Origin: Azonexus hydrophilus DSM 23864
Lineage (GTDB): Bacteria > Pseudomonadota > Gammaproteobacteria > Burkholderiales > Rhodocyclaceae
Assembly: GCF_000429605.1 (NCBI RefSeq)
Contig: NZ_AUCE01000011.1
Span: 558,001 to 622,000, forward strand
Reading direction: 5' to 3'
Length of the DNA: 64,000 nt
The position numbers and the translations under genes were made by a program. How positions within the stretch are numbered: position 1 is the stretch's first letter; each line of letters opens with the position of its first letter. The notes beneath the pieces were generated by a model. It was not told the origin of the DNA and did no database searches. It saw only the letters and a program-made list of their open reading frames with translations. This document shows, piece by piece, positions 8,958 through 20,290 of the stretch.

Positions 8958-9424
8958 AGCTGCTCGTCGTCGCCGTCGGCCATCGTCAGCCGGCCTGGGT
9001 CGACGACGGCTGCGCCGAGTACCTCAAGCGCATGCCGCGCGAAGCCGCGGCCAGCGTGATCGAGATCAAGCCCGAGCCGCGCGGCTCGAAAACCCGCGAA
9101 CAGTTGCTGGCGGCCGAGAAGTCGCGCATTGACGAGGCCTTGCCGTCGTCGTGCCGGTTGGTCGTGCTCGACGAGAAGGGCGACGACCTGACCACGCTCA
9201 AGCTGTCCCGACGCCTTGAGGCCTGGATGCAGGACGGGCGCGACGTCGTGCTGCTGATCGGCGGAGCCGACGGCATCGACGAGGCGCTCAAGCAGCGCGC
9301 CGCCGAGAAGATCCGCCTGTCCAGCCTGACCCTGCCGCACGGCATGGCGCGCCTGCTGTTGTGCGAACAGTTGTACCGGGCAGTCAGCGTCTTGAAGAAC
9401 CACCCTTATCACCGGGAAGGATGA
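8954..9424 (+). CDS. rlmH: 23S rRNA (pseudouridine-1915 N3)-methyltransferase
   Basis: A 156-residue SPOUT-class methyltransferase that modifies pseudouridine 1915 in helix 69 of 23S rRNA. The SAM-binding trefoil-knot signature [10 protein letters not shown] is visible around residue 100, and the C-terminus [17 protein letters not shown] is the near-invariant RlmH tail. Length equals the E. coli enzyme (155). It overlaps rsfS by 4 bases and meets maf at ATGATG. Confidence 0.98.
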   Translation: MKLLVVAVGHRQPAWVDDGCAEYLKRMPREAAASVIEIKPEPRGSKTREQLLAAEKSRIDEALPSSCRLVVLDEKGDDLTTLKLSRRLEAWMQDGRDVVLLIGGADGIDEALKQRAAEKIRLSSLTLPHGMARLLLCEQLYRAVSVLKNHPYHREG

Positions 9425-10008
9425 TGCGCATCTACCTCGCCTCACGCAGCCCGCGCCGCCGCGAATTGCTGCATCAGATCGGCGTCGATTTCGAAACCCT
9501 GATCGGCGAAGTCGAAGTCGACGAAACGCCGCTGGCCGGCGAAGCGCCGGCTGCCTACGTCGAACGGGTGACCCGAGCCAAGGCGGCGCAGGGCCTGCAG
9601 ATCATCCACGAGCGCCGGCTGATCGCGCATCCGGTGCTGTCAGCCGACACCACCCTTGAATTCAACGGCGAGATCATCGGCAAGCCGGTCGATGCCGCCG
9701 ACGCGCAGGCCATCCTGCAACGCCTGTCCGGCCAGGTCCATCGCGTCATCACCGGGGTGGCGGTGTGCGACGAGCAGCGCTGTGCCTACGTGCAGTCGAT
9801 CAGCGAAGTCCGCTTCCGTGCCATCGATGACGAAGAAATCCGGCATTACGTGCTTTCCGGCGAACCGATGGACAAGGCCGGCGCCTACGGCATCCAGGGC
9901 CGGGCCGGCTTGTTTGTCGCCCATATTGCCGGCAGTTACACCGGCATCATGGGCTTGCCGGTGTGCGAGACCGGCGAGCTGCTCAAAGCGTTCGGCTGGC
10001 GTTTCTGA
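9421..10008 (+). CDS. maf: Maf-family nucleoside triphosphate pyrophosphatase
   Basis: A 195-residue house-cleaning pyrophosphatase of the Maf family, hydrolysing non-canonical or modified nucleotides. The hallmark [10 protein letters not shown] near the N-terminus and [16 protein letters not shown] with its conserved Asp are present, as is the C-terminal [14 protein letters not shown]. Two adjacent ATGs (9421, 9424) are possible. The purine-rich GGGAAGG ends at 9420, so the second has slightly better spacing, but the choice changes one residue only. Last gene of the nadD-rsfS-rlmH-maf run; it faces the convergent enoyl-CoA hydratase gene. Confidence 0.96.
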   Translation: MMRIYLASRSPRRRELLHQIGVDFETLIGEVEVDETPLAGEAPAAYVERVTRAKAAQGLQIIHERRLIAHPVLSADTTLEFNGEIIGKPVDAADAQAILQRLSGQVHRVITGVAVCDEQRCAYVQSISEVRFRAIDDEEIRHYVLSGEPMDKAGAYGIQGRAGLFVAHIAGSYTGIMGLPVCETGELLKAFGWRF

Positions 10009-10017
10009 GCGCGGAAC

Positions 10018-10791
10018 TCAGCGGTTCTTGAACGCCGGCTTGCGCTTCTCGACGAAGGCGGCCATGCCTTCCTTCTGGTCTTCGAGCGCGAAAGCCGAGT
10101 GGAAGACGCGGCGTTCGAACAGCAGGCCTTCGTTGAGCGAGGACTCGAAGGCGCGGTTGACCGATTCCTTGATCATCATGATCACCGGCAGCGAATAGCC
10201 GGCGATGGTCGTGGCGGCCTTCAGCGTTTCGTCCAGCAGTTGCTCGGCCGGAATCACGCGGGCGACCAGGCCGGCCTTTTCGGCTTCGGCGGCGTCCATC
10301 ATGCGCGCAGTCAGGCACAGGTCCATCGCCTTGGCCTTGCCGACGGCGCGCGGCAGGCGCTGCGTGCCGCCAGCGCCGGGCAGCGTGCCAAGGCGGATTT
10401 CCGGCTGGCCGAACTTGGCCGTATCGGCGGCGAAGATCATGTCGCACATCATCGCCATCTCGCAGCCACCGCCCAGCGCGAAGCCCGAAACGGCGGCGAT
10501 CACCGGTTTCCGGGTCGTCTTGATACGCTCCCAGTTGCGGGTGATGAAGTCCGTTTTATAGGCGTGCATGTAGTCGAAGTCCTTCATGAAGCCGATGTCG
10601 GCGCCGGCGGCGAAGGCCTTTTCGTTGCCGGTGAGGACGATGCAGCCGATGTTCTCGTCGGCTTCGAAGGCGTCGATGGCGGCGGCGATGCCGTCGACGA
10701 CTTCGTTGTTCAGCGCATTCATCGCTTCCGGGCGGTTGATGCGGATCAGGCCCACCTTGCCGTGGACTTCGTTGAGGACGACGTTGCTCAT
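10018..10791 (-). CDS. Short-chain enoyl-CoA hydratase (crotonase family)
   Basis: A 257-residue crotonase that hydrates trans-2-enoyl-CoA to 3-hydroxyacyl-CoA. Both catalytic glutamates of the family are in place, in [11 protein letters not shown] and [18 protein letters not shown], and the oxyanion-hole segment AFAAGADI is present. The sequence resembles the mitochondrial short-chain hydratase over its full length, including the [12 protein letters not shown] tail. GGAG lies shortly before the ATG. It stands alone between maf (convergent) and the chemoreceptor gene upstream on the same strand. Likely roles are beta-oxidation, PHB-related or amino-acid catabolism; which cannot be read from context. 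Confidence 0.95.
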   Translation of the reverse strand: MSNVVLNEVHGKVGLIRINRPEAMNALNNEVVDGIAAAIDAFEADENIGCIVLTGNEKAFAAGADIGFMKDFDYMHAYKTDFITRNWERIKTTRKPVIAAVSGFALGGGCEMAMMCDMIFAADTAKFGQPEIRLGTLPGAGGTQRLPRAVGKAKAMDLCLTARMMDAAEAEKAGLVARVIPAEQLLDETLKAATTIAGYSLPVIMMIKESVNRAFESSLNEGLLFERRVFHSAFALEDQKEGMAAFVEKRKPAFKNR

Positions 10792-10872
10792 GCTGTTCTC
10801 CAGGTTCGTTATCGTTGTGTCCGCACGTACGGCAGTCGCACGGCGGAGCCGACATATTAGCGATAGCGGTCG

Positions 10873-10895
10873 CGCCGGCCTAGTGGCGGCCGGCG
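10873..10895 (-). repeat. GC-rich inverted repeat between aer-like gene and enoyl-CoA hydratase gene
   Basis: Perfect 8-base inverted repeat CGCCGGCC / GGCCGGCG with a 7-base loop, 23 bases past the stop of the chemoreceptor gene on the minus strand. No T-tract follows in either direction, so it may be a transcript-end stabiliser or a weak terminator, not a canonical intrinsic terminator. The enoyl-CoA hydratase promoter must lie in the remaining ~80 bases, where I see no convincing -35/-10 pair. Confidence 0.5.
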
Positions 10896-10917
10896 TTCCC
10901 TGCCTGGATTGCGTCGT

Positions 10918-12540
10918 TCAGCGGATGAAGCGGAAGTAGCCGATCAGTTCGCGCAGGCGGCTGGCGGTTTGCTTCATGTCCTCGCTGCGCGCGCCGACTT
11001 CCTGAATGGTGCGCGAGGTCTGGTTGACGCCGCTGACGATGTCCTCCATCCGGATGGCGATCTCGTTGCCGGCGGCGGATTGCTGCCGGGTGCCTTGGGC
11101 AATGTGGCCGGCCAGTTCCTGCACCTTGCCGCCCTGGGTGGCAACCGCGTCGAGTCCTTCACGGGCCGAGCCGGCGGCGGCATTGGCGTTGCCGACATGG
11201 TCGGCGGCGTCGCTCATGGTCGCGATGGCGGACTGCGTGCTGCTCTGGATGCGGCGGATGCTGGCGGCGATTTCACCGGTCTGCTTGCTCGAATTCTCGG
11301 CCAGTTTGCGGACCTCGTCGGCAACCACGGCGAAACCACGGCCGGCTTCGCCGGCTCGGGCGGCCTCGATGGCGGCATTGAGCGCCAGCAGGTTGGTCTG
11401 GTCGGCAATCTCGCGGATGACCTGGCTGACCCGTTCGATGGCCGAGATCGATTGGAACAGTTCGTCCATCGTGCTGCCGGCCGAACGGACGGTGGTGACC
11501 ACGTTGTCCGACGCCTGCTGGCTCTGTTCCATGCGTTGCGAGGCAGCGGCCAGTAGTTCGTGCGAGGTGAGGACAGCGCCCGAAGCCTGCTGGGCGTTGT
11601 CGGCGATCTCGTTGACCGAGGTCACCAGTTGCTCTACGGCTGCGGCAATGCTGCTGGCGGCGGCCGACTGGGCGGCGGTCGAGCGGCGTGTCTCGTCGAT
11701 TTCCCGGGTCAGCGATTCGGCGTCGCCGGTCACTGCCGTGCTGGCCTCGGCAATTTCCGCCATCATCGATTTCAGGTGGGTCTGCATTGTCACCAGGGCG
11801 TCGTTCAGGCGACCGAGTTCATCGACCCGGTGCAAGGGAATCTCGTCGGTCAGGTCGCCCTGCGCGATGTTCCTCAGGCGACCAGTGATCCGGCCAATGA
11901 TGGTCATCAGGCTGCCCTGGAGCAGCATCAGCGCAACACCGGCGCCGATGCCAAGCAGGCTGAACAGGCTGGCCAGCCAATTGGTCATGCCGGCGCTCAG
12001 CCCGAGTTCGCCGGTGAAAGCCTGCAGGCCCGCGCCGAGCACCTGGACGACGATCATGCCGATGACCAGGGCGCTCAGTTTGGTTTTCAGCGGGATGTGC
12101 GCCCAGGCCGACGCTTTCGGTGTCTTTGCCTGACCGGCGGCAAGCTTGCCGTACAGCGCTTCGGCATCGCTGATTTGCTGCCGGGTGGGTTTGGTCCGTA
12201 CCGACATGTAGCCGATCTTGCGGTTGTCCTTGAGCACCGGCACGATCAGCGCATCGACCCAGTAGTAGTCGCCGTTCTTGCAGCGGTTCTTGACCATGCC
12301 GCGCCACGGCCGGTCGGCCTTGATCGTTTCCCAGGCCCAGGCGAATGCCGCCGGCGGCATGCTGGGATGGCGCACGATGTTGTGGCTGGTGCCGATCAGC
12401 TCCTCGCGCGCGAAGCCGCTGAGCTTGACGAAGGTGTCGTCGGCGTAAGTGATGATGCCTTTCAGGTCGGTGCGCGAAACGATGTACTTCCCATCCGGGA
12501 AGGCTTGTTCAACGTTCGTCACCGGCGAGTTGATCTTCAT
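10918..12540 (-). CDS. aer: Aer-type PAS methyl-accepting chemotaxis receptor
   Basis: A 540-residue energy/redox-taxis receptor. An N-terminal PAS domain (about 10-120) carries [15 protein letters not shown], closely matching the FAD-binding Aer PAS. Two hydrophobic segments (about 154-173 and 187-208) are separated by a very short periplasmic stretch, followed by a HAMP region and a long signalling domain with the near-invariant hairpin tip [35 protein letters not shown]. Like other Aer proteins it senses from the cytosol through bound FAD; this is family knowledge. Monocistronic, facing away from the acetoacetyl-CoA synthetase gene across a 221-base gap. Confidence 0.95.
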   Translation of the reverse strand: MKINSPVTNVEQAFPDGKYIVSRTDLKGIITYADDTFVKLSGFAREELIGTSHNIVRHPSMPPAAFAWAWETIKADRPWRGMVKNRCKNGDYYWVDALIVPVLKDNRKIGYMSVRTKPTRQQISDAEALYGKLAAGQAKTPKASAWAHIPLKTKLSALVIGMIVVQVLGAGLQAFTGELGLSAGMTNWLASLFSLLGIGAGVALMLLQGSLMTIIGRITGRLRNIAQGDLTDEIPLHRVDELGRLNDALVTMQTHLKSMMAEIAEASTAVTGDAESLTREIDETRRSTAAQSAAASSIAAAVEQLVTSVNEIADNAQQASGAVLTSHELLAAASQRMEQSQQASDNVVTTVRSAGSTMDELFQSISAIERVSQVIREIADQTNLLALNAAIEAARAGEAGRGFAVVADEVRKLAENSSKQTGEIAASIRRIQSSTQSAIATMSDAADHVGNANAAAGSAREGLDAVATQGGKVQELAGHIAQGTRQQSAAGNEIAIRMEDIVSGVNQTSRTIQEVGARSEDMKQTASRLRELIGYFRFIR

Positions 12541-12694
12541 TCCCGATCCCCTTTATCGGTTTGATGATGGTTCTCATTTGCGGAAAATTTTCCACTCGCC
12601 ATTCTAGGCAAAACCCTAGGGGGATAGAAGCAATTTCTATGACTTTCGGCATACGCTGATTCGCTAATGTACGTGCCGGCCTGACCAATGTCCG

Positions 12695-12720
12695 GTCGGC
12701 GACAATCTGTTGCCGCCGAC
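12695..12720. repeat. Inverted repeat upstream of acetoacetyl-CoA synthetase gene
   Basis: GTCGGCG (12695-12701) and CGCCGAC (12714-12720) form a perfect 7-base inverted repeat with a 12-base spacer, 41 bases before the acetoacetyl-CoA synthetase start. It could be an operator for that gene. The rest of the 12541-12761 gap holds a CTAGG...CCTAG inverted repeat near 12604-12619, the AGGAGA ribosome binding site just before 12762, and no promoter I would defend. Confidence 0.45.
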
Positions 12721-12761
12721 TCCTGTTATCTTTCGCATCAACGAAAAAAACAGGAGACAAG

Positions 12762-14720
<1,959 letters not shown>

Positions 14721-15782
14721 CCGGCAGGCGCCATTTTCCCGCCGGTAGCTCGATCCAGCGATGGAAGACGAGGCCGGCGTAAAGGCAGCTGACCCAGGTG
14801 AACAGCATCCACCAGGCAACCGCCGCCGGGTCATCGGCCGGGTGGGCGGCGAACAGGGCGTTGATCAGCAGCAGTACCGGGAAATGGATCAGGAAGACCG
14901 AGTAGGAAATGCGCCCGAGGAAGTCGGTGATCCGGCTACCCGGCCACTGCTCGCGCCAGCCCGACAACCGGACAAAGCCGAGCAGCATGGCGGTAGCCAG
15001 GGCAATCGCGATGCGCGGGCGGAAATCGACGAGCAGCGCAGTCGCGGCGACGGCGGCTGCGAGCAGCAGCCAGCCTAGCGTGCCACGGCGCGTCGACGCC
15101 CACCAGGCAGCGGCGCCCAGCCCGTAGGCACCGAAGAAGTAGATCGCCCAGTTGTCGAGGCTGCTGTCGCGGTTGAACCAGAACAGCGAGACGGTGGCCA
15201 GGCCGAATGCCGCCAGCCAGGCAAGGGTCGCCGTGCGGCCCAGCCAGAGCAGCAAGGCCAGCAGGGCGAACAACTGGAAGTCGATGGCGACGTACCAGAC
15301 GCCGGCCGACAGGGATTCGCTGCCGAGCACACCATGCAGCAGCAGCGCATGCGCCAGCCACTGGCCCGGGGTGGCGAGTTCGGGAATCGCCGGGTCGTCG
15401 AGCCACAGGTCGGCCAGTACCGAGGTGGCAACGGCGAGGCTGATCGCCGCGACGAAGGGCAACACCAGGCGCAGGTAGCGTCGCCCGATCAGCGGTAGCG
15501 GATTGTCGGCCAGCGCGCCGCCAGTCGGCGACAGGCTGCGGGCGGCCAGAAAACCGCCGATGACGAGGAAAACCTGCACGGCCATCCGCCCGTAGTCGAC
15601 CAGCCACTCGGCGAGATCCGGAAACGCGGCGGCGACGGCCAGCGACAGCGGCCCGTAGAGCGCGAGGTGGTGAAGCAGGATGATCTGCGAAGCGACGCCC
15701 TTGAGGGCGTCGATCAGCGGCATGCGGGCGGCGTTGGCCATGGCGGCATACGCGCCCGATAGGCGCGCGGATTACTGGCGAT

Positions 15783-17075
15783 TCAGAAGTAACGCGCGAC
15801 GAAGGAATCGGTGTACCGCTCGGGCAAATCAATCCATACCCGGTGGCCGCTGCCCGGTGCGACGCTGACCGGCTGACCGTCGGCGTTTTCCATGCGGCCG
15901 ATGGTGGCGTTCAGGTTGCCCTGCGGATGCACGCATTCGATGCGGTCGCCGAGCGCGAAGCGATTCTTGACCTCGATCTGCATCAGGCCGCGCGCCGCGT
16001 CGAAGGCGACGGCGTCGCCGACGTACTGGCTCTTGTCCGATTCGGAATGGCCGCGCAGGTAGTTCTGGTAGTCGGCGTCGTGGTGGCGCTGGTAGAAGCC
16101 GTCGGTGTAGCCGCGGCTGGCCAGGTTTTCCAGCTCGCCGAGCAGGCGCGGGTCGAACGGGCGGCCGGCGACGGCGTCGTCGATGGCCTGGCGGTAGGCC
16201 TGGCAGGTGCGGGCGACGTAGTAGGGGCTCTTGGTGCGGCCCTCGATCTTCAGCGAATCGACGCCGATTTCGGTCAGTCGGTGCACGTGCTCGATGGCGC
16301 GCAGGTCCTTCGAGTTCATGATGTAGGTGCCGTGCTCGTCTTCCTCGATCGGCATCAGTTCGCCGGGGCGCTGGCGTTCTTCGAGCAGGATTTCCTGCTC
16401 CGGGCTGCTGTAGAAGTTGACCGGCTGGCCGGGGGGCAGGGGGGCGCCGTCGGACGTCGACACCTTGTAGTCCCAGCGGCAGGAATTGGTGCAGGTACCC
16501 TGGTTCGGGTCGCGGTGGTTGAAGTAGCCGGACAGCAGGCAACGGCCGGAGTAGGCGATGCACAGCGCACCATGGACGAAGACTTCAAGCTCGATGTCCG
16601 GGCATTGCTGGCGGATTTCGGCGACTTCGTCGAGCGACAGTTCGCGCGACAGGATGACGCGGCTGACGCCCACCTTCTGCCAGAAGCGCACCGCTGCCCA
16701 GTTCACGGTGTTCGACTGCACCGACAGGTGGATCACCTGTTCCGGCCATTGCGTGCGCACCATGTCGATCAGGCCGGGGTCGGACATGATCAGCGCGTCC
16801 GGCTTGAGTGCGACGACCGGCGCCATGTCGTCGAGGTAGGTCTTGAGCTTGGCGTTGTGCGGGAAGATGTTGCTGACGACGAAAAAATGCTTGCCGGCGG
16901 CGTGTGCCTCGGCAATCGCGCCGCCGAGTTTTTCCAGGTCGCCGAACTCGTTGTTGCGCACGCGCAGGCTGTAGCGCGGCTGGCCGGCGTAGATGGCGTC
17001 GGCGCCGAAGGCGAAGGCGGTTCGCATCATGTCGAGCGAACCGGCAGGGGCGAGGAGTTCGGGCGCCTTGCGCAT
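15783..17075 (-). CDS. trhP: Peptidase U32-family tRNA hydroxylation protein TrhP (YegQ)
   Basis: A 430-residue member of the U32 family. It follows E. coli YegQ/TrhP closely from ELLAPAGSLDMMRTAFAFGADAIYAG onward. TrhP takes part in prephenate-dependent 5-hydroxyuridine formation at the tRNA wobble position; the old 'collagenase' label does not describe it. The conserved cysteines in HGALCIAYSGRC and GTCTNSCRW are present and probably hold a cluster. The frame is open far upstream, but similarity starts at MRKAPELL, fixing the ATG at 17075. It diverges from rng with 36 bases between starts. Confidence 0.93.
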   Translation of the reverse strand: MRKAPELLAPAGSLDMMRTAFAFGADAIYAGQPRYSLRVRNNEFGDLEKLGGAIAEAHAAGKHFFVVSNIFPHNAKLKTYLDDMAPVVALKPDALIMSDPGLIDMVRTQWPEQVIHLSVQSNTVNWAAVRFWQKVGVSRVILSRELSLDEVAEIRQQCPDIELEVFVHGALCIAYSGRCLLSGYFNHRDPNQGTCTNSCRWDYKVSTSDGAPLPPGQPVNFYSSPEQEILLEERQRPGELMPIEEDEHGTYIMNSKDLRAIEHVHRLTEIGVDSLKIEGRTKSPYYVARTCQAYRQAIDDAVAGRPFDPRLLGELENLASRGYTDGFYQRHHDADYQNYLRGHSESDKSQYVGDAVAFDAARGLMQIEVKNRFALGDRIECVHPQGNLNATIGRMENADGQPVSVAPGSGHRVWIDLPERYTDSFVARYF

Positions 17076-17111
17076 AGTAGAATCCAGCAAAAACCGAGAA
17101 TTGTAGAGACT

Positions 17112-18563
17112 ATGTCCGAAGAAATCCTGATCAATTTCACGCCGCAGGAGACTCGCGTTGCCGTCATGCAACAAGGGGTTGTCCAGGAGTTGCACATCGA
17201 GCGCACCGCCAGCCGCGGTCTGGTCGGCAACGTCTATCTCGGACGCATCGTCCGCATCCTGCCCGGCATGCAGTCGGCCTTCGTCGATGTCGGGCTGGAA
17301 CGTACCGCCTTCCTCCACGTCGCCGACATCTGGCAGCCGCGCGAAACGGCGCAGGAACGGCCGATCGAGAAAATCCTCGCGGAAGGCCAGAGCATCGTCG
17401 TCCAGGTCGTCAAGGACCCGATCGGGACCAAGGGCGCCCGCCTGTCCACGCAGATTTCCATCGCCGGTCGCATGCTGGTGCACCTGCCGCAGGAGAAGCA
17501 TATCGGCATCTCGCAGCGCATCGAGGCCGAAGCCGAGCGCGAGATGCTGCGCGAGAAGATCACCCGTCTGGTGCCGGCCGACGAGCCGGGTGGCTTCATC
17601 GTCCGGACCATGGCCGAAAACGCCAGCGACGCCGAGTTCGCCACCGACATCGCCTATTTGCGCAAGACCTGGGCCGACATCCGCGACAAGGCGCGGACCA
17701 GCGCCCCGCCCAGCCTGCTCTACCAGGAGTTGTCGCTCGGTCAGCGCGTGCTGCGCGATTTCGTCAATCCGGAAACCTCACGCATCGTCATCGACTCGCG
17801 GGAAAATTTTCAGAAACTCAGCGCTTTCGCCCAGGAATACACGCCGGCGGTCGAGTCCATGCTCGAGCATTACACCGGCCTGCGGCCGCTGTTCGACCTG
17901 CACGGCGTCGAGGACGAAATCCAGAAGGCGCTGGCCCGTCGCGTCGACCTGAAGTCTGGCGGTTACCTGATCATCGACCAGACCGAAGCGATGACCACCA
18001 TCGACGTCAACACCGGCGGTTTCGTCGGCGTGCGCAATTTCGACGACACCATCTTCAAGACCAACCTCGAGGCGGCGGTCACCATCGCCCGCCAGCTGCG
18101 TCTGCGGAACCTTGGCGGCATCATCATTGTCGATTTCATCGACATGGAGAACGAGGAGCACAAGAAGGCGGTGCTGGAAGAGTTCAACAAGGCGCTGTCG
18201 CGCGACCATACGCGGCTGACGGTCAATGGCTTTACCCAGTTGGGGCTGGTCGAGATGACCCGCAAGCGCACCCGCGAATCGCTGGCGCACGTGCTGTGCG
18301 AACCCTGCCCGACCTGCGACGGTCGCGGCGAGGTCAAGACGGCGCGTACCGTGGCCTACGAAATCCTCCGCGAACTGCTGCGCGAGGCGCGCCAGTTCAA
18401 CGCCCGCGAGTACCGCATCCTGGCCGGCCCGGCGGTGGTCGACCTGTTCCTCGACGAAGAGTCGCAGGCGCTGGCGATGCTCTCCGACTTCATCGGCAAA
18501 TCGGTTTCCCTGCAGTCCGAACCCAGTTATTCACCGGAGCAGTACGACATCGTTCTGATGTAA
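17112..18563 (+). CDS. rng: Ribonuclease G
   Basis: A 483-residue endoribonuclease that matures the 16S rRNA 5' end and decays some mRNAs. It begins with SEEILINFTPQETRVAV, the RNase G (not RNase E) N-terminus. It carries an S1 RNA-binding region (about 38-125), the catalytic-Asp segment TTIDVNTGGFVG, the second catalytic stretch GGIIIVDFIDM and the Zn-link CEPCPTCDGRG. Length matches E. coli Rng (489). The long open frame extending upstream is antisense to trhP and not coding. The dienelactone-hydrolase-like gene follows after 21 bases and may be cotranscribed. Confidence 0.97.
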   Translation: MSEEILINFTPQETRVAVMQQGVVQELHIERTASRGLVGNVYLGRIVRILPGMQSAFVDVGLERTAFLHVADIWQPRETAQERPIEKILAEGQSIVVQVVKDPIGTKGARLSTQISIAGRMLVHLPQEKHIGISQRIEAEAEREMLREKITRLVPADEPGGFIVRTMAENASDAEFATDIAYLRKTWADIRDKARTSAPPSLLYQELSLGQRVLRDFVNPETSRIVIDSRENFQKLSAFAQEYTPAVESMLEHYTGLRPLFDLHGVEDEIQKALARRVDLKSGGYLIIDQTEAMTTIDVNTGGFVGVRNFDDTIFKTNLEAAVTIARQLRLRNLGGIIIVDFIDMENEEHKKAVLEEFNKALSRDHTRLTVNGFTQLGLVEMTRKRTRESLAHVLCEPCPTCDGRGEVKTARTVAYEILRELLREARQFNAREYRILAGPAVVDLFLDEESQALAMLSDFIGKSVSLQSEPSYSPEQYDIVLM

Positions 18564-18584
18564 ACACCCACCGAGGAGACAAAC

Positions 18585-19460
18585 ATGGACAACAAGGCAG
18601 AATTCGACAGCCTGGTACCCCCGCAACATTTCAACCGCCGCAGCTTCCTGGTCACCAGCCTGGGCGCCGGTTTCGCCCTGGCGACGCTGCCGGTCGCCGC
18701 GCAGACGGCGATCCACACCGACGCCGCCGGCCTCATCGAAGGCGAGGTCAAGGTGCCGGTGCACGACGGCGAGATGGTCGCCTACCGCGCCGCACCGGCC
18801 GGTCTGGCCAAGCCGCCGGTGGTGCTGCTGATCTCGGAAATCTTCGGCGTCCATGAATACATCCGCGACACCGCCCGTCGCCTGGCCAAACTCGGCTATT
18901 TCGTCATTGCTCCGGAACTGTTTGCCCGCCAGGGCGACCCGCGCAAGATCGAGAGCGTCGCCGAAATCATCGAGAAGATCAGCGGCCGCACGCCGGACGC
19001 ACTGGTCATGAAGGATCTCGACGCCAGCGTCGCCTGGGCGGCAAAGCAGGGCGCCGATACCGCTCGCCTGGCGATCACCGGTTTCTGCTGGGGTGGCCGC
19101 ATCACCTGGCTGTACAGCGCCCATAATCCCGGCGTCAAGGCCGGGGTGGCGTGGTACGGCCGCTTGGTCGGCACGGTCAACGAATTCACCCCGCGTCATC
19201 CGACCGATCTGGTCGGCGAACTCAAGGCCCCGGTGCTCGGCCTCTACGGCGGTGTCGACACCGGCATCCCGATCGAAACCGTCGACGCCATGGAAGCGGC
19301 CCTGAAAAACGGCAGCCCGGCCGCCAAGGCCTCGGAGATCGTTCTCTACGACAACGCACCGCATGCCTTCCACGCCGATTACCGACCGAGCTACCGCAAG
19401 GAAGAAGCCGAGGACGGCTGGCGCCGGATGCTCGCCTGGTTCCGTCAGAACGGCGTCTGA
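18585..19460 (+). CDS. Dienelactone hydrolase-family protein with Tat signal
   Basis: A 291-residue alpha/beta-hydrolase of the dienelactone hydrolase family. The N-terminus has a twin-arginine motif in NRRSFLVTSLGAGFALATLPVAAQ, so the protein is predicted to be exported folded. The nucleophile is Cys168 in GFCWGG, as in classical dienelactone hydrolase; an Asp in GGVDTGIP and a His in APHAFHAD complete the triad. The physiological substrate is unknown; other aromatic-degradation genes are not nearby. GAGGAGA precedes the start. Confidence 0.92.
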   Translation: MDNKAEFDSLVPPQHFNRRSFLVTSLGAGFALATLPVAAQTAIHTDAAGLIEGEVKVPVHDGEMVAYRAAPAGLAKPPVVLLISEIFGVHEYIRDTARRLAKLGYFVIAPELFARQGDPRKIESVAEIIEKISGRTPDALVMKDLDASVAWAAKQGADTARLAITGFCWGGRITWLYSAHNPGVKAGVAWYGRLVGTVNEFTPRHPTDLVGELKAPVLGLYGGVDTGIPIETVDAMEAALKNGSPAAKASEIVLYDNAPHAFHADYRPSYRKEEAEDGWRRMLAWFRQNGV

Positions 19461-19530
19461 ACGCCATTTCTGCGGGCGCGAAGGGGCATTCCGTGCTAAC
19501 CTTCGCGCCTCGATTCAGTCCGCCAACATC

Positions 19531-19959
19531 ATGACCTCTGCCGAATCCGCCACCCCCGCCGCTACCGAGAAGCCGACCGACATCCGCGTCCTGCTCAAGG
19601 ACCTGCAAACCCGCTTCGATGTCTTCCGCAATTACAGCCCGCTGGCCATCGGTATCGACAAGCAGTTGTTCGCCGCGCTGCCGGAACTGAGCAAGAAATC
19701 CATCCGCCTGGCGATGCGCAGCCACACCATGGCAACGCGCTACCTGCGCGAAATGGAAAAGGCCAGCCACCGCCTGAATCTCGACGGCAGCCAGGCCGGT
19801 GAAGTCACCGACGAAAACCGCCAGCACGCCGCCGAACTGCTCAAGGAACGCTTCAAGAAGCAGGCCGAACAGCGCAAGGCCGTCGAAGCCGCCAACAAGG
19901 CCGAGGCGCTCAAACAGCAGAAGCTGCAGCAGCTGACGGAGAAGTTCGGTCGCAAGTAA
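19531..19959 (+). CDS. proQ: ProQ/FinO-domain RNA-binding protein
   Basis: A 142-residue protein whose core (about residues 18-105) matches the ProQ/FinO fold, with LPELSKKSIRLAMRSHTMATRYLREM and RLNLDG typical of the domain. Such proteins bind structured RNAs and terminator hairpins and act as global RNA chaperones. The C-terminal ~35 residues are lysine- and glutamine-rich and likely helical. The ATG at 19531 starts the domain protein; a longer open frame overlapping the previous gene is not supported. An intrinsic terminator follows 19 bases after the stop. Confidence 0.92.
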   Translation: MTSAESATPAATEKPTDIRVLLKDLQTRFDVFRNYSPLAIGIDKQLFAALPELSKKSIRLAMRSHTMATRYLREMEKASHRLNLDGSQAGEVTDENRQHAAELLKERFKKQAEQRKAVEAANKAEALKQQKLQQLTEKFGRK

Positions 19960-19978
19960 GACCGGCCGCGGAAAACAA

Positions 19979-20002
19979 AAAGCCAGTCTGTGGACTGGCT
20001 TT
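19979..20002 (+). terminator. Intrinsic terminator after proQ
   Basis: An 8-base perfect stem AGCCAGTC / GACTGGCT (19981-19988, 19993-20000) with a 4-base loop, flanked by an A-run on the left and TTATTTT on the right. It therefore terminates proQ transcription and could also work on the minus strand. Confidence 0.88.
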
Positions 20003-20019
20003 ATTTTGGGCAAATGAAA

Positions 20020-20045
20020 AAGGCCTGTACTGGAGTACAGGCCTT
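20020..20045 (-). terminator. Intrinsic terminator after the tRNA-Lys pair
   Basis: An 11-base perfect stem AAGGCCTGTAC / GTACAGGCCTT with a 4-base loop. On the minus strand it is followed by a T-run, and it starts 8 bases beyond the CCA of the tRNA-Lys(CTT) gene, so it ends the tRNA transcript. Confidence 0.9.
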
Positions 20046-20052
20046 CGAATTC

Positions 20053-20128
20053 TGGTGGGTCGTGAGTGATTCGAACACTCGACCTACGGATTAAGAGTCC
20101 GCTGCTCTACCAACTGAGCTAACGACCC
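20053..20128 (-). tRNA. tRNA-Lys (anticodon CTT)
   Basis: A complete 76-base cloverleaf with encoded CCA. Acceptor stem GGGTCGT/ACGACCC, D arm GCTCAGTTGGTAGAGC, anticodon stem GCGGA/TCCGT with loop CTCTTAA (anticodon CTT, reading AAG), and T arm GAGTGTTCGAATCACTC. Second of two tRNA-Lys genes in one short minus-strand transcript. Confidence 0.98.
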
Positions 20129-20143
20129 AGAATTTTTCCACTT

Positions 20144-20219
20144 TGGTGGGTCGGGCGAGATTCGAACTCGCGACCAACGGATTAAAAGTCCGCTGCTCTA
20201 CCGACTGAGCTACCGACCC
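20144..20219 (-). tRNA. tRNA-Lys (anticodon TTT)
   Basis: A complete 76-base cloverleaf with encoded CCA. Acceptor stem GGGTCGG/CCGACCC, anticodon loop CTTTTAA (anticodon TTT, reading AAA/AAG), T arm GCGAGTTCGAATCTCGC. First gene of the pair, 15 bases upstream of tRNA-Lys(CTT) and directly behind a consensus-like promoter. Confidence 0.98.
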
Positions 20220-20239
20220 GGCCCACACGGGAAGCGCGC

Positions 20240-20268
20240 ATTATAGGCAAGCAGCCGGCCGGCGTCAA
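20240..20268 (-). promoter_or_regulatory. Sigma70 promoter of the tRNA-Lys pair
   Basis: On the minus strand TTGACG (20263-20268) and a perfect TATAAT (20240-20245) are separated by exactly 17 bases. A GC-rich discriminator follows immediately, as expected for a stringently controlled stable-RNA promoter. The predicted start is about 14 bases before the first tRNA. Confidence 0.92.
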
Positions 20269-20290
20269 CGCAGGATGGAAAATTAACGCA

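Noticed and set aside
12553-12560. CCGATAA-like sigma-28 -10 element upstream of the aer gene (expected for chemoreceptors)
   Set aside because: It would overlap the ribosome binding site and leave only a few bases of leader, and the -35 half is poor.
15783-17075. U32 protein as a collagenase or protease
   Set aside because: It aligns with TrhP (YegQ) including the conserved cysteine stretches, a tRNA modification factor.
15843-17111. Upstream extension of the rng frame by more than 400 codons
   Set aside because: RNase G similarity starts exactly at the ATG at 17112; the extension is antisense to trhP.
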